64,000 bases of DNA, taken from positions 310,001 to 374,000 of the forward strand of contig CBDALO010000163.1 in assembly GCA_965196985.1 (NCBI GenBank), given 5' to 3'. Both the position numbers and the translations under genes were made by a program. The stretch is from 2-12-FULL-35-23 sp965196985. Lineage in GTDB: Bacteria; Pseudomonadota; Gammaproteobacteria; UBA12402. This document shows, piece by piece, positions 8,668-16,246 of this stretch (its first letter is position 1; the number at the start of each line of letters is the position of its first letter). The notes below the pieces were generated by a model. It saw nothing but the letters and a program-made list of their open reading frames with translations, did not search any database and had not been told where the DNA came from.

Positions 8668-10283
8668 TTCCATGGCAACCATAAGGAGGGATCCTTAAAA
8701 ACACTTGATTTATTTTCCTGCAAGGCAACTAAGTAATCGAGTGGGTTTTCCCCGCACAATTGAGCTGTAACAATAAGAGATAATAAGATGCTACCGATGT
8801 TAGCGCCATGCTGAGTTTTATAAAACATTGCAGCTTTTCTAATGCGAATAGGAATCTTTAGTATCGCCTCGACAATGTTGTTATCTAGTGGCGCTCCTGG
8901 TGTCGTTAAGAATCGCCGAAGCTTTTTCCAGTGCTTTAACATATACTTCATCGCCTTACCAAGGTGACTATTTGGTTCTACCACTTTGTTAGATAATTGC
9001 TTATTGAGCCAACCATGCAGTTTAAGCATCAATGGTTTGCTATGCTTTCGATGATAAAGTAAGCGTTGATGTGGGTCCATTTGCTTTGTTTGCTCATCAT
9101 TTCGATAAACCTCACCCAGGATTTGCATAACGTGCAAACAAGGCTCAGGATAATATTCAAGTAAATCACGAAACTTTCTAAAACCATGAGCTAAGCAATT
9201 GCAGATGATAGTTTGTAACTCTTTCGGCATGTTGGCTGCTAACGCATCACACATTTGAATCACCTTCTTTTTTTCAGCCACCCTGTTTGCTAATAGTTGT
9301 GATAAGTTTTCGCCGCCGTGATGCTCGCCTGCATAAAATAGAGCAACCTGGTGAGCACCAATAGTCTTGCTTAAAATGGCTGTTGTATACATCCCTTTTC
9401 TTGGTTTATTAAGGTCCGCCTTGTTATCAGATAGTATCGAAAGTATCTTTGCGAATGTGTCATCATGCTGAATAATATCACCGTTCGCGCCATACTGTTC
9501 TAAAACATCAAACACACGATAGCCGATATCAGCCACCTGCTCACAAAGCTCGAACTGTGTACTTGAGGGTAACGGAAAGCCTAGTAACTCTTGGAACTTT
9601 TCTTGACGGTAAAAAGGCACGCCAATGTAATACTTTTGCAAGCACAGCATTGCTTTAAACTTAGCGTCATACTTTGGTTGCTTCCTAACATCCGTGGGTA
9701 ACTGGGCAGTGATAATAAGCCCACACAAGGCGCAGCGAAGCTTTTCCAAATGATACCGTGTTGCCGTGCCTAATGAGTTGCCAGTTATACGAATAACTAC
9801 ACCGGCTTTTTTAACCTTATACAGTTTCCCACCACATCCTCCAGGACAGGCATCGCCACATGCATGGTCAGCAACATGGCAATAAACATCAGTGGCATTC
9901 CGGTAATCCTGATTACCTCGCCTGCCATGACCGGATTTCCCTTTCTTATCTGATTGACTATCACCTTTTTTATTGCCTGATGTATTATCGTCAGAGTTAT
10001 TGCCAACACCCTCAATATTACTTTCAGATTCTTGGCCCTTATTCTCCTGATTCTTCTTGGGTGACTGATTACTGTCAGCTCCAAAAATAAGTTCACGTAA
10101 TTGTTTAATTGTAATTTTCTGCTGTTGAAGCACCTCGGGCAACCAAAGAGCAAGGTCCAAACAACCACCTGCAAGCTCCTTATCCTCATCACCAAGATTG
10201 GACTGATTCAAGCGAGCACGAAATTCTGCAATTTCATGCTCTGATTTAGTCGCTATATCCGGTATTTCAGTTGCGGTTGGCAT
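8619..10283 (-). CDS. tnpC: IS66 transposase TnpC (second type)
   Basis: This is a full-length DDE transposase of ~554 residues. In order it has a leucine-rich helical region (LWLPEVLQQQKITIKQLREL), a low-complexity Asn/Ser/Lys-rich linker, a cysteine zinc-ribbon (CGDACPGGCGGK with CALCG), the catalytic core (IIQHDDTFAKILSIL, CNCLAHGFRKFRDL) and the C-terminal LDNNIVEAILKIPIRIRKAAMFY block with the catalytic Glu. The start chosen is ATG at 10283; a GTG at 10319 is also open. It converges on tnpB and overlaps it by 49 bp, an unusual arrangement for IS66. Confidence 0.85.
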   Translation of the reverse strand: MPTATEIPDIATKSEHEIAEFRARLNQSNLGDEDKELAGGCLDLALWLPEVLQQQKITIKQLRELIFGADSNQSPKKNQENKGQESESNIEGVGNNSDDNTSGNKKGDSQSDKKGKSGHGRRGNQDYRNATDVYCHVADHACGDACPGGCGGKLYKVKKAGVVIRITGNSLGTATRYHLEKLRCALCGLIITAQLPTDVRKQPKYDAKFKAMLCLQKYYIGVPFYRQEKFQELLGFPLPSSTQFELCEQVADIGYRVFDVLEQYGANGDIIQHDDTFAKILSILSDNKADLNKPRKGMYTTAILSKTIGAHQVALFYAGEHHGGENLSQLLANRVAEKKKVIQMCDALAANMPKELQTIICNCLAHGFRKFRDLLEYYPEPCLHVMQILGEVYRNDEQTKQMDPHQRLLYHRKHSKPLMLKLHGWLNKQLSNKVVEPNSHLGKAMKYMLKHWKKLRRFLTTPGAPLDNNIVEAILKIPIRIRKAAMFYKTQHGANIGSILLSLIVTAQLCGENPLDYLVALQENKSSVFKDPSLWLPWNYQIEDKGGLVDEEAA

Positions 10284-10358
10284 AATTATTTCACGTGATG
10301 CGTAAGAAACTGTCGTCACAATAAAATAATTTTCTTTTCTAAGTCAATAGGTAGTCTC

Positions 10359-10416
10359 TTCCAATGCAAGATGAGCCTGAAATAGCCCCCACTTTCCAAT
10401 GCAAAGTGGGCCTGAA
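10359..10416. repeat. Subterminal direct repeats of the IS481-like element
   Basis: Two 23-bp repeats lie at 10359-10381 and 10394-10416, sharing ttccaatgcaa and gcctgaa. Multiple subterminal repeats of this kind are typical transposase-binding sites in retroviral-integrase-type transposons. One inverted partner is visible at the right end (12719-12742). Confidence 0.7.
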
Positions 10417-10457
10417 GTTGTTGCGTGATCGTTCATCCTATATGGATGAATATCAAT

Positions 10458-11417
10458 AGACCTTCTGCGTAACTAAGGGCAGTTCTAGAAACTAGCTAAA
10501 ATTTGCTTATAATTGCCTGATTAATAATCATTCATGGAAAGGCATATGCTATTAAGCTATCAGCAACTCAGTAACCGCCCGCGTATTTTTAAAAAGTTAA
10601 CTGGTTTGACCCTTGATGATTTTGAAACGATACACCAACAAGTGAAGTCATCACTTGATGATGAGTTTAGTAAGCTGGGAAGGCGCCCGAAACTCACCAC
10701 GCACCATGATCGCCTTTTGCTTCTCATGATGTACTATCGCACTTATGTAACACATGAATTCTTAGGTTACTTTGTTGGTTTGGATGACAGTAATGTCTGC
10801 CGCTTATTTAAACGCTTAGAACCCTTAGTGGCCAAGCATATTCATATTAAAAAAGACAGAACCCTAACAGAAGATGCGGTTTGCGCTATATTAATGGATG
10901 TAACGGAGCAGCCTATTCAGCGCCCCAAAAAGAAGAAGCCACGTAAAGATTATTATTCTGGTAAAAAGAAAAGACATACTCAAAAGGTGGAGATAGCAAT
11001 GAGTACATCCGGAAAAATAATCAACGTCTCTCAAACAATGCCTGGGAGGGTTCATGATATTAAGATCCGACAACGTGGCAGCCCACTGCCACCAGCAGAA
11101 AAATATGCTGATCTAGGATACCAAGGAATTCAACATACTGACCCCTTGGTTAACTTACCTCATAAAAAGCCCAAAGGCGGCAAATTAACTACTCAACAAA
11201 AAGAGGATAACCGTAATCACAGCGAGATCCGTATTAGGGTTGAACATCAATTCTCAAAATTTAAAAAATTCCGCATTCTTGGGGAGGTGTATAGGAATTT
11301 TCGCAGAAAACACAATATGAGATTTAATATTATTGCTGGGATTCTCAATCTTCAAGCCGGATTCTAAAACTACAAACGAGCATAAGCTCGCCCAGTATTT
11401 AGTTTCGCAGAAGGTCT
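10458..11417 (+). mobile_element. IS5 family element (ISL2/IS1031-like), copy 1
   Basis: This is a 960-bp element with ~19-bp inverted repeats (agaccttctgcgtaactaa and its partner ending cgcagaaggtct). The 3-bp flank aat is present at 10455-10457 and 11418-11420. It is inserted immediately before the integrase ATG at 11421. Confidence 0.92.
10534..11367 (+). CDS. IS5 family transposase
   Basis: This 277-residue DDE transposase has an N-terminal helical DNA-binding region, then the DDE core: VCAILMDVTEQPIQRP (first Asp), YADLGYQGI (second Asp) and RIRVEHQFSKFKKF (Glu). The lysine-rich stretch RPKKKKPRKDYYSGKKKRHT between the Asp residues is typical of the DDE_Tnp_4 group. It is intact and differs from the copy at 42806 by only two residues (G/D and E/K). 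Confidence 0.93.
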   Translation: MERHMLLSYQQLSNRPRIFKKLTGLTLDDFETIHQQVKSSLDDEFSKLGRRPKLTTHHDRLLLLMMYYRTYVTHEFLGYFVGLDDSNVCRLFKRLEPLVAKHIHIKKDRTLTEDAVCAILMDVTEQPIQRPKKKKPRKDYYSGKKKRHTQKVEIAMSTSGKIINVSQTMPGRVHDIKIRQRGSPLPPAEKYADLGYQGIQHTDPLVNLPHKKPKGGKLTTQQKEDNRNHSEIRIRVEHQFSKFKKFRILGEVYRNFRRKHNMRFNIIAGILNLQAGF

Positions 11418-11420
11418 AAT

Positions 11421-12680
11421 ATGAACGACATAGAATTAAACACACTTGCCCAGATTGAGCAATTTCTATCCTCATCAACCCAGCTTACCTTTGAAGCTAC
11501 ATCACGAGCAGAATCTTACCTATGGGTTACGAACACATTAAAAAAATTTGCTTATTGCGGTATGTGCAAAAAGGACAAAGGATTGATTCGTGATTACCTG
11601 CAACGAATGACTGGTTACTCACGTTCACAAATTACTAGGCTAATTGCTCAGTATCAAAAGTCAGGAAAAGTTGTTGTTAAGCAACGATCACCTAGAAATA
11701 AGTTTAGCTTAATCTATACGCATGAGGATACTTGGTTGTTAGCTGAAACGGATCAGGTTCATCAAACGCTTAGCGGGCCTACCACAAAAAAACTTTGCGA
11801 GAGAGCCTTTCATTTGTTTGGAGATAAGCGTTATGCGCGTCTTGCTTTTATCTCAGTCTCTCATCTTTACAATCTTCGACAAACTGAAACCTACCAGCGC
11901 AAACGGCGACACTTTAATAAAACTAAAGCAACGCAGGTTTCTATTGGTGAAAGGCGAAAACCAACTCCAGAGGGTAGGCCTGGCTTTATACGTATTGATA
12001 CAGTGCACCAAGGAGATATGGATAAAATCAAGGGTGTTTATCATATTAATGCTGTTGACGAGGTGACACAGATGGAAGTAGTCTGCGCTGTTGAAAAAAT
12101 TAGTGAGGCTTACTTAATCCCTGTCTTAGAGCAAATAATCGATACCTTTCCATTTAAAGTGTTAGGCCTACATGCTGATAATGGCTCAGAGTACATTAAT
12201 CAGCATGTAGCTAAACTATTGCAAAAGTTATTTATTGAACTCACTAAATCGAGGCCAAGGCATAGTAATGACAACGGTTTGGTGGAAAGTAAAAATGGCT
12301 CGGTTGTTAGAAAGCATTTTGGCTACATACATATTCAACAACGTTTTGCCCCGCAAATTAATGAATTCTATAACCAGCATTTTAACGACTATATTAATTT
12401 TCACAGACCTTGTTACTTCCCTGTAACCAGCATTAATAGCAAGGGTAAGCAAACTAAACTTTACCCTTACGAGGCCATTATGACTCCTTACGAAAAGTTC
12501 AAATCAATTGAAAATGCTGAGCAGTATTTAAAGGAAAATGAAACCTTTGAACGACTAGATAAATTAGCGTATTCTCTGACTGATCATGAATCTGCACAAA
12601 AGATGCAGGAAGCAAAGAAGACGTTATTTGAGAAAATAACAAAAGAGCAAATAGCTGATACTATCAGCACTGAAGACTAA
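11421..12680 (+). CDS. Integrase-core (rve) transposase, IS481-like
   Basis: This 419-residue DDE recombinase has an N-terminal helix-turn-helix (MTGYSRSQITRLIAQYQKSG) and a catalytic core with GFIRIDTVHQGD, LGLHADNGSEYINQHVAKLL and NGLVESKNGSVVRKHFGY supplying D, D and E. The C-terminus is charged. The gene is intact, but IS5 lies directly upstream with only the 3-bp duplication before the ATG, so its native promoter and ribosome site are separated; expression would have to come from IS5 or by read-through. Confidence 0.88.
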   Translation: MNDIELNTLAQIEQFLSSSTQLTFEATSRAESYLWVTNTLKKFAYCGMCKKDKGLIRDYLQRMTGYSRSQITRLIAQYQKSGKVVVKQRSPRNKFSLIYTHEDTWLLAETDQVHQTLSGPTTKKLCERAFHLFGDKRYARLAFISVSHLYNLRQTETYQRKRRHFNKTKATQVSIGERRKPTPEGRPGFIRIDTVHQGDMDKIKGVYHINAVDEVTQMEVVCAVEKISEAYLIPVLEQIIDTFPFKVLGLHADNGSEYINQHVAKLLQKLFIELTKSRPRHSNDNGLVESKNGSVVRKHFGYIHIQQRFAPQINEFYNQHFNDYINFHRPCYFPVTSINSKGKQTKLYPYEAIMTPYEKFKSIENAEQYLKENETFERLDKLAYSLTDHESAQKMQEAKKTLFEKITKEQIADTISTED

Positions 12681-12718
12681 CCGATGGACCATCATGGTGA
12701 CATCTGTTCAGATGCTGC

Positions 12719-12742
12719 TTCAGGCTCATCTTACGATTGGAA
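12719..12742 (+). repeat. Right terminal repeat of IS481-like element
   Basis: The 24-bp segment is inverted relative to 10359-10381 with one substitution and one inserted base, placing the right end of the element ~40 bp after the integrase stop codon. Confidence 0.7.
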
Positions 12743-12854
12743 TATACTTAGGTTAATGAAGATAATGGATAATTATCAAGCCCAATAAAGTACTCGGCAA
12801 CGAAAGTTTACCTTATCCAACTTATTGGTTCACACATACTTACCGCAAGCTCAC

Positions 12855-13049
12855 CGTCATCAGAAAACTCCAGCACATATTTTAACTGGTCAGGAGCATC
12901 CACACTGGGTAGAAATGCTGGGCTTCAAACGTTTTCAACGAGCAGCATTACGCAATCTAATTTTTAAAGAGCAGTAGTTATTATGCTTTAATTGGGTAGG
13001 TATTTCTATGCGCCCTGATACCTAAAATACACCGTAATTGAACCAAGCC
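12855..13049 (+). repeat. 3' end of IS-X element (195-bp fragment)
   Basis: This is nearly identical to 29850-31432 after ISKra4 is removed from the latter. It encodes the C-terminal ~40 residues of the IS-X transposase (RHQKTPAHILTGQEHPHWVE, then MLGFKRFQRAALRNLIFKEQ, stop TAG 12975-12977) plus ~72 bp of terminal DNA. Here the frame has TTA (Leu) where the other copy has a TAA stop. Upstream sequence diverges abruptly at 12855. Confidence 0.8.
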
Positions 13050-13340
13050 GAAAAAACTAGGGCATTTCTTCCTTAATTCAGGGTTGGCATTCTTTACTCG
13101 ATTATTTATTGGGCTAATTATGCCCGTTTAGAAGGTAAAAACCGATGGGTTTTTGTTGGGTTTTTCTAGTCAGGCTACTCTAGCAAGGCGGGATCCTCGT
13201 GTCGAGTTTTTTGCTATCGCTTGCTTGGTTATTGTCGTTGACAGTCTTGACGCGCCAAGTGTGATTGTTAATGTTGAGGTTGTCTTGTGAGCTGGCTTGT
13301 GGTTTGCTTGGATTTATTGTGCTGATGAATCAGTGCGTTT

Positions 13341-13358
13341 TGCTCTTTAACAAATTGG
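13341..13358 (+). promoter_or_regulatory. boxA-like antitermination motif
   Basis: The sequence tgctctttaacaaattgg matches the boxA core (TGCTCTTTAACA) of rRNA operon leaders in gammaproteobacteria. No rRNA gene follows within the window and the downstream genes lie on the opposite strand, so its role here is unknown; it may be a transplanted leader fragment. Confidence 0.45.
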
Positions 13359-13513
13359 TGAATGTGAGCGCAGAAAAGTTTGCAATGCTCGCGGCGAGTT
13401 TGTTATGACAGGCATTTGTTGAGTGGTTACTTTGATACCATTTATTTGATAGGGTTTTGATGAGAAAGTACCACGCGAAATGCTCGCGGGTTTTAAAAAA
13501 CACTCACCCAAAT

Positions 13514-13531
13514 GGGCAGCCTTGACTGCCC
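13514..13531 (-). terminator. Possible terminator of the DUF932 operon
   Basis: A GGGCAG/CTGCCC stem with a six-base loop lies 33 bp after the stop codon of the last leftward gene (13564). On the minus strand a T-run (gtgttttttaaaa) follows about 15 bases after the stem, further away than in a textbook intrinsic terminator. Confidence 0.4.
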
Positions 13532-13563
13532 GTCTCGCTCAGGGAATCAATGGAGTTTACTCA

Positions 13564-13941
13564 CTAAAAGGAACCACCATAAAATCGGCCTCGATTGAGT
13601 AAGTAAAATTTTTCCTCGATTTTGTCAAGTTGTTCCGGTGTGAGTCCGTGCTGAGTTTCAAACCGATCACGCTGTTTTGAGAGCTTGGTCATCTGTTTAT
13701 CGAGTCGTTCAAAATCAGTCCAATCTGTTTTTTCTTGGTCGGCAACGTATCGCCCGTTCACCTGATTATAAACGGCTGTCTTGCGCCAGAAAAAATCGAG
13801 CTCTTTACTCACTTGCTCGAAGCCTTCTGCATTTTTAATCACGCGCTTCTCAAGGGGTGTTAATCCCCTGTAGGTTTTTTTCAAACTTCTTTCATGAATT
13901 TTCTCGAGTCGTATTGTGGTTTTGGTGTAATCTCTTGCCAT
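13564..13941 (-). CDS. Hypothetical plasmid protein, charged and helical
   Basis: I do not recognise this 125-residue protein. It is rich in Lys, Arg and Glu, with predicted long helices (RLEKIHERSLKKTYRGLTPL; FERLDKQMTKLSKQRDRFE) and no membrane segment or signal peptide, so it is probably cytoplasmic. The start chosen is the ATG of MARDYTK; a start six codons upstream is also open. It is the last of three leftward genes downstream of DUF932. Confidence 0.6.
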   Translation of the reverse strand: MARDYTKTTIRLEKIHERSLKKTYRGLTPLEKRVIKNAEGFEQVSKELDFFWRKTAVYNQVNGRYVADQEKTDWTDFERLDKQMTKLSKQRDRFETQHGLTPEQLDKIEEKFYLLNRGRFYGGSF

Positions 13942-14036
13942 AGTCGATCTCCTGGTCAATCAGTCTGGGGTTATAACCTTTTGCATGAGTCGATCTAGCA
14001 ACCCTGTTCAACAAGCGTTGCTAGTTCACTCATCGG

Positions 14037-14306
14037 TTAATACAAAGAAGCCGTGGTTTTACCAAAATGCGCCTTTAACGCCTTGAGTGATTCAGGCGTC
14101 AGCTGGTAAGCATGTTTTAAACGGGTATCGGGTTCAGGGTCGTAGCCTTCGGGATCATTCATCGAAGTCAAACAATTATCAACCACACAGACTAGCACAT
14201 CCTCGAAACCCTCTATTTGCACGATCAGACGGTTCCAGTCATCCCGTTCAATAACCCGCATCATTTTACCGTTGTTTAATTGATAACAATTCGTGTTTGT
14301 GTTCAT
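14037..14306 (-). CDS. Hypothetical small plasmid protein
   Basis: This is an 89-residue acidic protein with no family I can name. It has an N-terminal beta-rich part (MMRVIERDDWNRLIVQIEGF) and a C-terminal LTPESLKALKAHFG helix. It lies between the DUF932 gene (66 bp upstream, with a hairpin in the gap) and another hypothetical gene, and is probably co-transcribed with them. Confidence 0.6.
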   Translation of the reverse strand: MNTNTNCYQLNNGKMMRVIERDDWNRLIVQIEGFEDVLVCVVDNCLTSMNDPEGYDPEPDTRLKHAYQLTPESLKALKAHFGKTTASLY

Positions 14307-14333
14307 AGTGTTTTGCCTTTTTACTGTTTTGTG

Positions 14334-14364
14334 AAGGGGTAAGCCCCTTATTTTAGGGGCTTAC
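14334..14364 (-). promoter_or_regulatory. Mutually exclusive hairpins between DUF932 and next gene
   Basis: GTAAGCCCCT (14339-14348) pairs perfectly with AGGGGCTTAC (14355-14364). The same central CCCCTT can instead pair with AAGGGG at 14334. The two stems cannot coexist. No T-run follows on the minus strand, so this is not a standard terminator; it could be an mRNA-processing or attenuation element between the two genes. Confidence 0.45.
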
Positions 14365-14371
14365 CTAGCAA

Positions 14372-15211
14372 TTAATGCGTTTGCAAGGTTTGCTCAGCCA
14401 GTGACCACAGTGCTTGATTGAGCTGGGTACCTTGATCGATACTCGTTAACGCTCGCGTTTGAGTCCGGCGAGGCCAACCGTGATGATCACGACGCCAGTC
14501 ACGTACCTGACCCCGCAACAGATTTTCTTGCACGATATTAAAAATGCTAAACAAATCGTTGCGGTTGACTTCGGCGTGACGTCTAGCTTTTAAAAAGGCT
14601 TGCGCTTCAAAGCCTTTGCCGACTTCACTGGCACCAAAACGCAAGGTATGTGCAGCCTCAGCAAAGCGTTGCTGCCGCTCAGGATTGAGCGCAATCTCTC
14701 TCATAGCTTGGCTGGACTCAATCATCCGCTGGGCTTCATTAATGACTTGATAAGTCCCCTCGATGACTTGCCCTAAAATATCGCCTTGATGCCTGACACG
14801 CACCTCGTCGTAGGTTTTACCCGCCACGAGGCCGTTAGTGCACACCAAGCGGTAAAGTCCAGCCAATAAGCGATAAGAAGATAAGCCATCATGCGAGTTA
14901 ATGAGCACTAACTCAGGGAATAACCCGTCTTCAGTTGGTCGCGTATTAACGTGACGAAAGCGCAGTAAGTGCTTAGCATAGTAGCGCTTATCCTGACTAC
15001 GCGAGCGGGATTGCTGAACATGAACCGGATAGAATCCCTCCTCCTCCAAACGCGCCACCAATTGACTGGTAGAGATGTGTTGATACTTCTCGCTAGTACG
15101 CGCGGCACTGTCAGCAGTAAAAACCGACGGTGCAAGCGCTCGAATGCGATCAGTAGTTAAATAATTGTGATTTACGTGAGGACTAAGCTTAGATATGATA
15201 ATCATAGGCAT
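14372..15211 (-). CDS. DUF932 family protein
   Basis: This 279-residue protein has features of the DUF932 family found on many plasmids and phages: an N-terminal LTTDRIRALAPSVF and an ISTSQLVARLEEEGFYPVHV segment, the central LVLINSHDGLSSYRLLAGLYRLVC block with its NSHDG motif, then TNGLV and a C-terminal helical region. The biochemical role is unknown. I chose the ATG at 15211 because an AGGAG ribosome site lies 7 bases upstream; an earlier GTG has none. It is first in a leftward three-gene group. Confidence 0.85.
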   Translation of the reverse strand: MPMIIISKLSPHVNHNYLTTDRIRALAPSVFTADSAARTSEKYQHISTSQLVARLEEEGFYPVHVQQSRSRSQDKRYYAKHLLRFRHVNTRPTEDGLFPELVLINSHDGLSSYRLLAGLYRLVCTNGLVAGKTYDEVRVRHQGDILGQVIEGTYQVINEAQRMIESSQAMREIALNPERQQRFAEAAHTLRFGASEVGKGFEAQAFLKARRHAEVNRNDLFSIFNIVQENLLRGQVRDWRRDHHGWPRRTQTRALTSIDQGTQLNQALWSLAEQTLQTH

Positions 15212-15671
15212 TATAACTCCTATATAGTTAGTAATGTTTAGCGTGTTAGGGGTGTTCGCTGCACCCTTAACTCGCGCCGCTAAAACCAATTTTTAACGAC
15301 CTGATTAGTCTATCAAAAACGAGAGAAATGTCAATAAAAATCATTAACTTAACGCACTTTTTAGCTGTTTTTTTCTCGCCTTTTTGAGGGGTTTTTGCTA
15401 CGCTTTAACCCAGTTAAATACCTTGATTTATGATAGGGGCGAGTCGAACTAATGAGCATTTGTTGCGCAGTGAATTTCACAAGAAAATCAGCCTTTTCCT
15501 TTTTGAAAAATCAGTTAGCCTGTGTGGTTTTAATGAGCGTACCGCACCTCACTCGACACGCACCCCGTGTTGACCGAATTCAGCGCTTGACTCACTCAGT
15601 AATAACAGGTTGTGTGGCTCAGCGCGTTGTGCAGCTGGGATTAACCATAAAGACTAGGCGGTTAGCAATCG
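15212..15671. other. Divergent intergenic region between DUF932 and Rpn genes
   Basis: About 460 bp lies between divergently transcribed genes. It has a T-rich stretch near 15359-15397 and presumably both promoters, but I see no motif clear enough to mark. A 75-codon open frame here (15452-15679) lacks a ribosome site and looks accidental. Confidence 0.4.
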
Positions 15672-16246
15672 ATGGGTAAAATCGTTTCACTGATTAATCA
15701 TGATCGTTTGTTTCGCAGCTTAATGCGTGATAAACGCATTGCACTGGATTTCTTTAAGGCGCACTTACCTGAAGAACTACAACAGCAAGTGAACTGGCAA
15801 TCGTTAAAGCTCCAAAAGAATTCCTTTATTGATCAGAACAGCCAAGAGCATCTGACCGATTTACTTTACGGCGTTGAACTGGCTGAAGAGCCAGCCTATT
15901 TTTACTTGCTCAATGAGGCTAAAAGCCATCCAGAGCTTTTTTACCGCTGAAACTCTGGCAATACATGGGGGCTATCTGGGAAGCGGATCGCCATCAGCCT
16001 GAGCGCGGTAAGAAAAAACCAAAAGATAAACTGCCTATTATTTATCCGATGATTTTCTACAATGGGCGAGTCAGTCCCTACCCGTTTCCAGTGGATTTCT
16101 TTCAATTATTTAGCCAGCCAGAACTCGCTAAAACTGTATTAACCAGCCCCTTTCATCTGGTAGATTTAACCGTAATCCCTGATGAAGAGCTACTCAAGCA
16201 CGGGTATGTGGCCGCATTAGAGATGTTTCAAAAACACGCTTTTCAG
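15672..16246 (+). pseudogene. Rpn/YhgA-like nuclease-recombinase, N-terminal part
   Basis: Rpn proteins are PD-(D/E)XK nucleases that promote recA-independent recombination. The N-terminal domain is recognisable: HDRLFRSLMRDKRIALDFFK, LPEELQQQVNW, LTDLLYGVEL, YFYLLNEAKSHPE, then in another frame LWQYMGAIWE and PIIYPMIFYNG. The frame changes at a T6 run (15937-15942), consistent with one extra base. The coding sequence is then cut at KHAFQ by an IS66-like element at 16247 and resumes at 18202. Confidence 0.88.

Larger units (their letters stand above)
8039..10340. mobile_element. Second IS66-type element, incomplete
   Basis: This differs from the first IS66 type. It comprises a tnpA 3' fragment and tnpB on the plus strand, and a full tnpC on the minus strand converging on tnpB. 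The left end is cut by the terminal repeat of the other IS66 at 8038. I could not find a convincing right terminal repeat; 10340 is approximate, just upstream of the IS481-like end at 10359. Confidence 0.55.
10359..12742 (+). mobile_element. IS481-like integrase element, split by IS5
   Basis: Imperfect inverted repeats bound the element: ttccaatgcaagatgagcct at 10359 on the left and ttcaggctcatcttacgatt at 12719-12738 (repeat continuing to 12742) on the right. Removing IS5 leaves about 1.42 kb with one integrase gene. The left end carries a second, direct subterminal copy of the repeat at 10394-10416. Exact termini and target duplication were not resolved. Confidence 0.7.
13050..13563. other. 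Non-coding plasmid backbone segment
   Basis: No convincing gene is visible. The segment contains a boxA-like motif (13341-13358), two copies of aatgctcgcgg (near 13386 and 13481) and a hairpin at its right end (13514-13531). Base composition is richer in G/T than the neighbouring IS DNA. Confidence 0.5.

Noticed and set aside
15452..15679. 75-codon open frame upstream of rpn
   Set aside because: No ribosome site, no recognisable sequence pattern, and it overlaps the rpn start; probably chance.
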